A stretch of 64,000 bases of DNA, taken from Apodospora peruviana. Its lineage: Eukaryota > Ascomycota > Sordariomycetes > Sordariales > Lasiosphaeriaceae. Where the stretch lies: assembly GCA_033439685.1 (NCBI GenBank), contig JAUEDM010000002.1, positions 3,844,001 through 3,908,000 on the forward strand, given 5' to 3'. Positions 32,446-42,452 of this stretch are shown in pieces. The translations under genes were made by a program, and so were the position numbers. The notes beneath the pieces were generated by a model. It was not told the DNA's origin. It made no database searches and saw nothing but the letters and a program-made list of their open reading frames with translations. Position 1 is the first letter of the stretch; the number at the start of each line of letters is the position of its first letter.

Positions 32446-33016
32446 CTTGTCCTTTGGTTTATTATCTCGACAAAGATTCGGTATCTTTTGGGTTCATGAA
32501 ATCCTGCAACTACGGCGAGTTGATGGATGCTGTTACTAGGCCCAGTCTGGAAAACAAGTTAGGAAGAATGTCATTTATATTCTCGAGAATGAGATGCCGT
32601 GGCAGCCGTGTACATCTCAACCCCGAGGAGAAGCTGGGAGTGGAGGGGAATCCCCGTGGCTGAGCGCTGCAAGCCAAATATCGGTCGGAATGAATCGGGA
32701 TAAACAAGAACAGAGATATGCGCCAAGGATGGTCACGACAGCTTGCCCGCGTGACTCAGTATTCCGAAGTTGAAGAGCCAGGCTCGTTATAGCACCCGTC
32801 GCAGTGTATACCGCTTTCTATCTTGGCTAACTTTTGAGGTGAGGTTACACCTACAAACAACACGAATGCCCGGACCTATCTGCTTACCATGCTTATCGTA
32901 TTATCCGCGTCTGAACAATATCAAGAAAGGAAGGGAGCAGGCAACATGTCACTAATTTGGTCAAAGCATCATGGACATCGCGAGTCATTGCCATTATATT
33001 TACGATAATAAGCGTT
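32446..33016. other. intergenic
   Basis: 5' flank of the small membrane protein and 3' flank of the hydrolase. No gene is seen. Confidence 0.5.
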
Positions 33017-33988
33017 CTACCAATCAACAAAATAATCAATACCATCCGTAATCGCGCTCGCCGCCACACCCGCATGGTCCTGCTCATCATACTCCTTGAT
33101 CTTGACATCCCTCGCCCGTCCACTCGCAACAACCCTATCATAGAGGTCGTGACAAAACTCGGTCATGCGAAGCGGCTTGAAGTAGTCCCTCCTCATCTGG
33201 AAGTGCTCCTCCGTCTCGGTCCGCCTCCGCGCCGGAAACTGCTCCAAATTTCCGTACGTGATGAACAGCGCCGGTTTGTTTAGAGTCGTCGTCCCATTAT
33301 CGGCCGCAGCAGGAATTGCTTGCTGCTGCCCTTCTGAACCGGCCGCAGCAGGCATGCCCCCAAACCGTTTCGTAACCTCGGCCAGGATCGACGCGTTCTG
33401 GATGACGAGCGCGGGACTCGCAGACAGATAGGTATCAAACATGCTCGGATCGTTAATCATGGCATACACGACAAACAGCCCGCCGTGCGAGTGGCCAAAC
33501 AGCGCGTCCCTCGTGAAATCAACACCGGGGAAGACCGTCTCGCGGACCCACGGCCGCAGCGCGCCATGGATGAAATCCAGAAAGTCGTCGGCCCCGGTCC
33601 TGACGGGAAGACCTTCTGACCCATTAAAGTTGGGCGGGGTCAGGTCGACGAAGCGGTGCGCGAAGGAGTAGACGTGGTCGGTCAGCGGGTAGCCGACACT
33701 CACGACGACGGCGTCGGGCTGGCCGAAGGCGACGGGCTGCCGGCGCTTGAAGGCTTCCGAAGCTGTGGTGCCCATCGCGTTGCCGTCGACCACGTACATG
33801 GTCAATGCCGTCTTGTTTGTGATGGCCGATGTGTCGTGGGATGTACCCCATTCGAAGGGCCAAGAGAGCTGGATCTGGTAGGTCATGTTCGCGGCGACGC
33901 TGGTGGCGTTCCAGAGGGCTATGTTGGGAAACACGGTTGCCGGGAAGGGGGGGTATGGACTGAAGGTCCAGTTGCCTAGGGAGGCCAT
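33017..33988 (-). CDS. alpha/beta hydrolase, siderophore-esterase-like
   Basis: A single exon encodes 323 residues. The nucleophile elbow is GHSHGGLF with Ser167. The catalytic His is expected in DEQDHAG near the C-terminus. LTMYVVDGNAMG, VVVSVGYPL, RTGADDFLDFIHGALRPWV and SASPALVI follow the pattern of the IroE/Fes/BesA-type esterase family (putative esterase, PF00756). In fungi this includes enzymes that hydrolyse triacetylfusarinine-type siderophores. There is no signal peptide, so a cytosolic role such as releasing iron from imported siderophore fits, but no siderophore gene is nearby and other esters are possible. A Gln/Ala-rich insert (about 212-232) is unusual but in frame. Confidence 0.85.
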   Translation of the reverse strand: MASLGNWTFSPYPPFPATVFPNIALWNATSVAANMTYQIQLSWPFEWGTSHDTSAITNKTALTMYVVDGNAMGTTASEAFKRRQPVAFGQPDAVVVSVGYPLTDHVYSFAHRFVDLTPPNFNGSEGLPVRTGADDFLDFIHGALRPWVRETVFPGVDFTRDALFGHSHGGLFVVYAMINDPSMFDTYLSASPALVIQNASILAEVTKRFGGMPAAAGSEGQQQAIPAAADNGTTTLNKPALFITYGNLEQFPARRRTETEEHFQMRRDYFKPLRMTEFCHDLYDRVVASGRARDVKIKEYDEQDHAGVAASAITDGIDYFVDW

Positions 33989-34548
33989 TTTGACTTTTGG
34001 TGAACTGACTTGACAGGTTTAACTTGTAACTTGAAGGTAACCGACAAACCTGAGGTAGAGGGCAGAAGCAGACTATTTATCCCCGTTTACTCCCCAACCT
34101 CGTCTAACAAGTTTGGTACAATATCTACATCGAGCGGGGTAGACAGACTAGGTATTGATCACATCACCCTTGCACACCACAACTACCAGGTATAGATGGT
34201 AACCTGTGGCGAATAGTATGAATTCTTGGCCTCAACAACCCATGAATGTCTTTCGTGTAGCTCATAGTCTAGCAAGGAAGCGTGAAGTTGCCTGCAGACG
34301 GACGCCACCACCCTCGGGTTTCGATCCGACCCGTGGTGCTGCAAGTCCCTTGCAGCTTTAGCTTCATATGAGAACGCTACCTTGAGACATCTCGGATTTC
34401 GGGTTACGTGAAACGAGGTACTATTTCTATGACCCAGTTCGTAACGTAAACAACAACGTTCACCTTGCTGGCAAAGGGGACATATCCAAGTCTAAAACGT
34501 TCAAGAGAGAAGAGGTTCTGCATATTTATTTCAAGAGTCCCAATCCCC
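33989..34548. other. intergenic
   Basis: Promoter of the hydrolase and 3' flank of the transcription factor gene. A TTCGATCC sequence near 34320 was checked as a tRNA and rejected. Nothing else is seen. Confidence 0.5.
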
Positions 34549-37455
34549 CTAGTTACCAACATCAGGCATTTTCCCCGTCTCCACATCCCTTGCCGACCCA
34601 AACCAGTCCATCCAGTCGATTTCGGTGCTGCTCAGGTCCATGTTCACATCAACATTGTCGTCGAGCTGGATATCATCACCGCCAAAGACGTCGACAGCGG
34701 AAGAGTCCAAATCAGCCCAGAGCCATGGATCAGCCCAGGGCCATGGCGCCGGCCCCTGCGAGAAGGTGTTTCTAATAGCCATTGCTTGATCCCTGGCGGT
34801 AGCATCATAGTTGACTGGGACTGCGGCTGCCGCATTCGCTTCTGATGAACTCTGCGACCGGACTGTGTTAAAGTCCATGGTGGGATTCACAGGGACCGCG
34901 AATCCCGAGTTCGATAACCCCTGGAATTGCACACCGGGGATGCTCCTCAAGGTCTTGCCTGGGAATTGCTGCTGTTCACCACCTGTCCCAGCGTTTACGT
35001 AGTTCGTGGCGGCAGCGTGCACCGGTTGGGAAACAGGCGCGTATCCTATGCCAGTTCAGTTAGCCTCTTGTACCACTGTAACAACCAACAGTCGGAAGTC
35101 AGACCTGTCGTCGAACCCTGCGTATCCGTCTCGTCAACAAAAACCATCCCCATCCACCTCGCACGGTAAAACCTCGCAGCCTGCTCTTCCACAGCCGGGT
35201 CCCCCCGCGGAGCAGTCACCATCTTCCCATTCTCATCCTCGTCCAACAGCGTCTGTGCAGCAGCTCGATCCCTCCTCAGCCTTGCAAGCTCTGCAGCACG
35301 ATGCCGCCTTGCCTGCGCTATCAGCTTGCGCAGCGGGATCCACACCCTCAAGCTCCGATCCATGCTCTGCGTATCGGGAATCAGCCACCTGCTCTGCAGC
35401 GCCGCCCACGCGCGCTCCACCGTCGGTGACCAGGCGCGCCGGCTCACTTCCAGCAGCAGCATCACGATGGCGTGCCACTGCGTGTAGGTCTGAAGCATCC
35501 ATCGCCAGGGGCGGCACCGCTGCTCCGAATAGAGGGCATGGTTGATCTCTGCAACCTCGAGGGCGGACAGAAACAGCTTGTCTCGAAAATCGGGCGGAAG
35601 GTCGTCGACAGACGAAGAGAATAACTGCGGCAGGTTCAGGATCAGACTCATCTTGGCGAGAAAGAGCCGCAAGACCATAATCCCGGCCCACTGTGACTTG
35701 TCCGGCAAGTCACCGGCCAGCCGCATATACTTTTGGTCGATGGTATCGTAGACCTCGCTAAACTGGCGCTCGATCTCGTCTAGACTCGGCTTTGGCGCAT
35801 TGGGCGGCGGGACCACCATCTCTCGAGTAACCAGACACAAGTGGAAAGTGTACAGCGCAAACGTCATGTCCGTGAGACCTTGCCTCTCCGTCGGCACCTG
35901 TCGCGACTTAGCATCTAGATCCGAATCGTTCAGGTTCAGCGGAAAAGCGGTATCGAATCCGCCGTACGGGATCGTGAGATCGGTCCCTTGGTCCTCGGAC
36001 GCCCTGACGTCCAGACCACAAAGCACCCACCACACCCTGCGACGGATCTCGGCCTCGAACGGCGAGAGGTTTTTCAGTTTCGCGCCGTCGCGGTGCAGGC
36101 CGAGGGCCTGCCCCATGCGGATTGCTAGTCCTGTCATCATCCAGACGAACCGCGGGCTTTCGTGGCGTCGGACGAGCAGCAGGAAAGTCGTAAACGCCTG
36201 GACAAGCTTTAGGTCTGGCACGTTGAGGAAATCGGCCCTCGCGAGCGCGCGCTCGAGGCCGTACCGGTACTTGCGCATGAGAGCTTGCTTCGTTGACCCG
36301 AACGAGTTCTGTACATCCTCGTCCTCCATGGACACGATAGTCGCATAATAGACAGCAAACAGCAGCGCCTCGTTAGCATTCGACCGTTTGGAGTCGTTAC
36401 TGCTCTGCTGCTGCTGCATGTTCTGCGCGATCTCAACCAGGCTGGGCATGTGCACCACCTGCACCAGCACATTTACGTTCCGCGTGAAGAGGGCGAACAG
36501 CAAGGGCACGTACGATGGCGGCGGGTGAAGGTTCTCGGTTGTTGTCGTCGATCCACCAATATTATGCCCAAACAGAAAGCTGTGGCGCTCCTCGGCGGCT
36601 CGTTCGGCCCCGTCGTCGTCGTGTTCGTCGTTTTGGTCCTCAGAAACATCCGAGTCTTCTCCTGCCAGCGCTCCAGTCTCCATTCTCAGGCCGTCAAGCT
36701 ATTTTTCACATATCAGCTATCTCAGGTCTGAGGTACGATCGGAACAACTAATGGGAACCGGTTGGTTAACACTTACCTCGTCATTAACCCGGGACCAGAA
36801 CCCGCTGCTGACATATCTCGCCCTGCTCGCGTCATCAAGAACCAGCCTGCCAAACTCATGGTCCACGCTCTGCGCCGAGCTCGAGATGTCGCCTGTGTCG
36901 GGACTGCCCGCGCTCTTCGCAGGGCTCTCAACCTGAACAGCTAGAGTCGGAACATGGGCCTGCCGGCCGGGAGGAGGAGGAGCACTGGCGTTACTCTCAT
37001 GCCGAAGCTGGCTATTCAGCTCCTTGACCAGACTCTCGAGTTTATGAAGCCGGTCCATGACCTGGCTGACGCCCTCCTCTGGCGGTGCCGCATGAGCAGG
37101 CTTTGGCGGCAGCGGCGGCTGTTGCTGACGATGGAGCCGGCGAGCCCAACGAGGCGTGCGCTCAGGTTCTGGGAACACGCAGGCGATGCCCGCTCGCTGG
37201 CAGTTGCTGCACGGGTTGGCCTTGTTGCATCGTACTTTTCTGTGAAATTCTTAGAGACGGCGACTTCAACTCAATACTGGCATTTGTTAATTAAGGTACC
37301 TACCTTGCGCGGCAAGTGACGCAGCTTCGAGGCTTTGATGCTCTGCCGGCTGAGGCTTCTTCTCCCGTTGCCAAGGGCGAAGGATCCGGCGAACCACTTG
37401 CAGCGGGACTGGGTCTAAGGGAACCGGGCGCGGGAGGTGGTGGGTGCTGCGACAT
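34549..37455 (-). CDS. Zn2Cys6 fungal transcription factor
   Basis: Four exons were rebuilt: 37455-37304, 37239-36777, 36698-35105 and 35045-34549. The introns are 64, 78 and 59 nt, all GT...AG. The last has a weak GTCTGA donor but a perfect GGCTAAC branch. The product has 901 residues. The binuclear cluster is complete, C45-x2-C48-x6-C55-x5-C61-x2-C64-x6-C71, and intron 1 splits its first half (CVTCRAR/KVRC). A linker with RWARRL and a coiled heptad (MDRLHKLESLVKELNSQL) follow. The Fungal_trans middle homology region is recognisable by VQAFTTFLLLVRR, MTGLAIRMGQALGLHRDG, and EIRRRVWWVLCGLD. The tail has Asp-rich and Trp/Pro-rich patches that could activate transcription. Targets are unknown. 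It may act on its neighbours, but nothing in the sequence shows it. Confidence 0.9.
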
Positions 37456-38628
37456 CTTGTTGGAATGAGATGAAGATACTTGGCGGTAAGACGTTGCGAT
37501 GAAAGGAAAGGATTTGAGACGTTGAAATAGAGTTACACTAATAATCCGCCAAGCTTGTCAGGCAGGGCCACCAAAAGATACCTTAGGGAGTTAGAGGAGT
37601 TAACGACGGGAGTTGTGGATGGTGGTTCTTTTCCGTTGATTCTTTTCTCTTTGATGCCTCCCATCCAGCTGAGCTGAGTGAGGTCCACGGCATTGTCGCG
37701 CATAAACCGCGTCAGCATGGGTGGCTGGAAGGATCGGACATACAACATCTTCCACGTGACTTTGCCCATATCTGTATTATTGCGGCGCAAAACTTGTCGC
37801 CGTTTTAGGACGACAGAATAAGACGGATGAGACCACACGTCTCCATCCGATGCAAATCGATGTCGGTTCTTGTGCAAAGTCAACTTCATCTGATAATGAT
37901 ATGCTTTCTAAGCCGTCTATAATCCATGTTGCAAGGGATAAATTGTAATGTCACAATTATCAGCAACTATGTCAAATCAGATGCACTGCTCAGAATAAGC
38001 AAGCATTGAACGAAGGTCAAACCATGCAATATATTCCACTACCACCTCGACGAAAAGGTAAGGCGGGGTTCTCAGGACCGCAATCTACCGACCCTACCAT
38101 CGTGGTTAGCACTACTACCGGTTAAGTTGATGGATGTTTACTTCCCGCAACCCTGAAAGACGCTACTCGCGCCGGTGTTGCAGGGAACCTAAATGCAATG
38201 GCAGCGGAGGAAATGAAAAGGGAAATGTAACACGGGAACTTTGTAATATGACCCCTAAAACAAGAATCCCCGGACCAGTATTTTCTATCCAAGGACCCGG
38301 TCACTCGACACATACTACCTGCTTGAGTTTCCCTATCTGCTTTGGCCCTTTCTATCCAACTGACCCGGAGAGGTGGTCTTCCGATATACATTCCCAGAGG
38401 TATAAGTCTCCTTCCCAAGAAAGGACCCTGGACCGATAGTAATCACCCTCTCCCTATTATTGTTACGGGTAGAAAAGCTTGCTTGCCCCGGGAATTTCAA
38501 CCTCCAGTCCCACCATCCCACCACCGGCGTTCCTCACTGCCAACAACCACTGCACACCATTGATACTGCCCTTCACGAGTAACATCAGAACAAACATCAA
38601 TCATCCTCTACAAAACCAACTTCACAAC
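37456..38628. other. divergent intergenic region
   Basis: Promoters of the transcription factor (-) and the small secreted protein (+). A 118-codon minus frame at 37533-37889 has no recognisable motif. No repeats were seen. Confidence 0.5.
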
Positions 38629-39185
38629 ATGGTCTCGCTCAAATACCTCCTGGGCTTCGCAACCCTCGCCTCCGCAGCAAGAAAGCTCTCCATCTTCCGC
38701 GGCACCGGCCAGATCAGGACCCTCTGGAACGACGGTAACCACGACGACCTGGGCTGCTTAACAGACACCGGCTTATGGACGTCCGATGAGACGCTCTGCG
38801 GCGTGTTCGAGGCTGCGCGCCACAACATCTCGCCCTCCAAGCTTACGGCCTTCACCCTGACGAGCGCCGCGGGACCATGTCAACTCCATGGCGCGCGCTT
38901 CACCTGTGAACCAGGAAACGAGGCGTACGAGTTTGGTGTGAGTTTTATGGTTGACTGTGGTCATGTTTCTTGTGTGAAGAATGCTGATCAATGGACGTGT
39001 GTCTCTAGACATGGCCATGGCCCAACTCTGTCCCGGGCGTCGAGTGTCTCCGCTGGGGGCAGTACGGCCTGATGGCCAGCTTCGGAAGGAATCCGCCCTC
39101 GCCGGCCGATCCACCCCAAGAGATCCATATGGTCTCTTCCATCGAAGAGGGGAAATATGTTTGGCTTGCATGGGCCGAGTTGTGA
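38629..39185 (+). CDS. small secreted protein, RNase T2 C-terminal-domain-like
   Basis: Exon 1 is 38629-38937 and exon 2 is 39009-39185. The 71-nt intron (GTGAGT...TCTAG) joins YEFG to TWPWPNS, and the product has 161 residues. A signal peptide is clear (MVSLKYLLGFATLASAA). The mature part has cysteines in GCLTDTGLWTSDETLCGVF, AAGPCQLHGARFTCEPG and VECLRW, which probably form disulfides. The core resembles the beta-rich C-terminal domain that follows the catalytic domain in fungal RNase T2 (a GxLxxxGxWxxxxTC-type start, then a GxC...xCxxG pattern). No RNase catalytic CAS histidine motifs are present, so nuclease activity is not expected. Small secreted proteins of this sort are often effector candidates. 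The domain assignment is tentative. Confidence 0.75.
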
Positions 39186-39431
39186 CCTGGATATGTATAT
39201 ATCCGTACCCGGGCTAGTGCTCCGTGCGAACACCATCTGATCTTCCAATCAAACCTAAAATCAACCTCCATAATCTTCCATCGTCTTGCTGGCAGGCGCC
39301 GGCAGGCGGCAAGCCGAGTTGGTCTCAGTTCGCACGTACTGTAGGGCCATGCTCGTCATACATGGCTTGCGCTTTTCCTGAAATTCTTTACGAATGATGA
39401 CAGCTCAGGTGTACCCTGGGTGGGTTTGGGT

Positions 39432-42070
39432 TTATGCTCCGGCAGCGGTTTGAGAACCTAGTTCCAATATCAGAACACGGGAGGTCAGTATTTGATCCTG
39501 GTGGAAAGTAGCAGGGGGTTAGTGTCATCAGAGAAGCATACTTGAAACGAGCATGCAAGAGTCTCAGAGATGTCCAATATGGCCGCTGAGTTATTGTAAG
39601 CTCCTTTGAAGTCGGGCGCTCCCCAGACAGTGACGAGCTTTTGGTCGTCAGAAACCTCCCATCCATTTTCGACGACCTCGTGTCCTCGTACAATCAGATC
39701 CATGTCCTGCTTCTCTAGGAAGTGAGACACAACGTCCGGACCAAATGCGAAGGATATGCCCCGATCGTCGTTCGGGATCCAACTAGTAATATCTCTGTCT
39801 GGATCGCTCCACAGAAGGTCGCAAAAGAGGCCAGTTTCAGGTATCTAAATCCGGTATATTAGCTCTTGGTATGATTGAGGTCTGGTGAATGACGCGGAAT
39901 ACGGTATAGTACCTCTGTCGGTCGCAAAATGCGCCTGATCTGTTCGAAGCTGTTGAGATCTGGACTCAGACCTCCGTGCATGCAGAATACTTTCTCATCG
40001 ATGATTGATGCAACTGGCATGCAGTTGAAGGTATCGGTGAAGCATTTCCACAAAGGAAGATTATACCGCCTTTTGCATTCGTCGTAGAAGCCGTACTTTC
40101 GGGTCATCGAGGCGCAGTCATGGTTTCCTCGTAGGGGAAAGAAATTTTCCGGATACTTAATCTTGAACGCAAGAATAAGGCATATTGTTTCGATAGATTG
40201 TTTACCGTGGTTGACGTAGTTACCCAGGAACAGATAGTTTGCTTCTGGCGGAAAGCCACCATACTCAAATATCCGCAGCAAATCATAGTACTGCCCGTGT
40301 AGATCCCCCACCACCTACCACCATGATGGTCAGCATATACTGAGAAATGCTTGAGATTTAAGCGATCTTAGTGGAGTAAGGTGATTACCTTAATAGGGGC
40401 CTCTAATTCCACTAATACTGGTTGGGCAACAAATATTTCTCTGGCCTTCTGACAGAGCTCGCGAATTTCCGACTCAAGAAGACGAACCTGTTTTCCAGGC
40501 CTGGAGCCTCTCACTTCTAAAAGACGGTCAATAACCGAGTCCAGGTCAAAAGATGCAGGATTCAACACGTCTTCGGTGCCGGTGCCTCCGGGTGGCTCTG
40601 CTATCTCGGGGCGTATTGCAGAGGAAGGTATTGAGACGGGAGCCTGCGACGACAGCGACGTGTCACTATCATCCGTGTCGATAACATCGTGGTCATCAGC
40701 TGGCTGCGGCAAGACAAACAACGAGACTTCTCGAAGATGAGCTGATAGATGCCTGTAGTATCCCTGAATGTTCATTTCGTAAGTAGCAGTACAGAAAGGG
40801 CACTGCATGGAGGCTGGAGTCTTAGGTTGGTGGCTTTGTATATGTACAGCCCACTCAAAGCTGTGGTTGTACAGCTCAGACGGCGCATGGCACCATTCGC
40901 AAAGGCACACATATGGCTTCAAGTCGTTGAAAACATGTTTTCTTTACCAGTTAGCACAATGTCTCTCGACGTCGCCGGGGTGAGTCCTTACTTCCAGTCC
41001 TTTCTGTTCCTAACACCGATGGTATGCAAGGAGCAGATGGGGCAATCAAAGCCATCACCTGACATTGCAGGCAATGGTGGCACTCGGGGGCGCCCTAAAC
41101 CGATAGCAGACGCAGTCGTCGAGAACGAGGCAAACGTTGCATCCGAGGAATTGTCATTGAACCCCAAGATTTCCCTGGCGGTGGCCTTAGGCTGCGCGAT
41201 AGACGAAAAGACTGAGGACGATGGGGCCGTGGACTTGGTGGTGTCGGTCAGGCGGTAGTCTGCAGAAGAAAAGAGACTTTCGGTGATGTCGTCGGTGACT
41301 AGAATACCAGGCTTGGCAGACCGGGAACGTCTGTCACGTAGGACAGTAGCTCGGTTAACATTCGCTTTGGCCAAGCGCTCAACAAGGTACTTAGGAAGCG
41401 GCTCGAATCGATCACGAATTCTTCGACAATATATCAATGCCTCATCAGAAGACACGGTAAAGGATTCCTTAGCCTGGCCTGGAGGTTCACCGGAGCCTCC
41501 CACGTTGATGTCCAAGGCCGGGTTGTCCAGTGCCGGGGATAAATCGAGAAGACAGTCGGTATAGATGGTTATTTCCTCAGCAACCTCCGTTGTTCCATAT
41601 TCGGAGGCATCAGATCCAGCAGGGGTATATGGTCGGGCGGGTTCGTCGGACTCCGGTTCTCGAAGCATAGCTTCAGTCGTCTCTAGTAAGGAACGCAAGT
41701 CGTCACATTGTTCCATCATGACCTGGGATAAGACAGATGGGTCTCGAGACAGGCCCTGGAGGACCGCGGTCCCGAGTCGAAGCAGAAGCGTGAGGACTTG
41801 ATCGTGCAGTTCTTGCGCGTGGATGAGGACATCGTCGAGGTCGCCGTCGACAACGGATAGGCCTTGGCCCCAGAGCAAAAGGCGCTCAAAATCATTGCGA
41901 CAGCTATGATGCGCCTCGTCCTTCGTCATCGTGAGCATCTCAACGAAGGAGGCCATGGCCTTGTAGATGTCAGTGAAGAGTCTGGCGACAAAACCGGCGC
42001 CACTTTTGGAACGCGAAGGCTCGGGCACCCAACTGGCGACATCTTGCCGACTGAGAAGGGTCGACGACAT
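39432..42070 (-). CDS. zinc-finger protein fused to degenerate PP1-type phosphatase
   Basis: Five exons: 42070-40992, 40941-40389, 40314-39913, 39844-39542 and 39497-39432. The introns are 50, 74, 68 and 44 nt, and the product has 800 residues. Residues 1-359 form a helical N-terminal region (DFERLLLWGQGL, DGDLDDVL) ending in CPIC and RKDWK. Exon 2 continues with fungal C2H2-type fingers (KPYVCLCEWC, MQCPFC...YRHLSAHLREVSLFVLP). In the same exon it then runs straight into PP1 helices (DLDSVIDRLLEVRGSRPGKQ). The phosphatase part keeps GDLHG, GNH, MHGG and RGHEVV. But the canonical GDYVDRG is GNYVNHG (Asn576, Asn579, His580), GNHE is GNHD, and APNYCG is APDFKG. Metal ligand D92, catalytic D95 and substrate R96 equivalents are therefore changed, which predicts a pseudophosphatase. 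It is head-to-head with the HeLo-like gene. The last exon is the least certain. Confidence 0.85.
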
Positions 42071-42452
42071 GGCGGAACTGGGTTGGCCATATGGATCAAG
42101 AAAGGGGCGGAGAAGGAGAGAGTGATAGAGAGAGCCTGGTTTGTGTATCGGGATTCGCAATGGGAGTGAGTCGAAAATTCGGGGATGAAAGTTGGCCGAG
42201 CGAGGTGCGGGGGAGGCCCGAGAGGAGAAGATGACAGTGTCGTCCAATGTCGAATCGCGGATGCAGAAGGCGCTTGCTTTTCCATTGGGTGATGGGGCCG
42301 AAGCTGAAAGAGGGGTTGAAGGAAAAGTCGCACTTTCCTCATCCTCAAATGCCCAGCAACCTGACCACAGTCGTGCTTTCCACGTCCCCAAAACGACACG
42401 CACGATGCCAACGTCTCCGCCCTACTGATAAGATCGAAGACATGCTCCAAAG
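42071..42452. promoter_or_regulatory. 382-bp shared divergent promoter
   Basis: The ATGs of the zinc-finger/phosphatase fusion (42070, -) and the HeLo-like protein (42453, +) are only 382 bp apart, the shortest divergent spacing in this window. No clear TATA is visible. Co-regulation of the pair is inferred from the spacing. Confidence 0.55.

Noticed and set aside
34300..34350. Possible tRNA T-loop (TTTCGATCC)
   Set aside because: The stem pairs over only about 4 bp and no acceptor or D arm lies at the right distance upstream.
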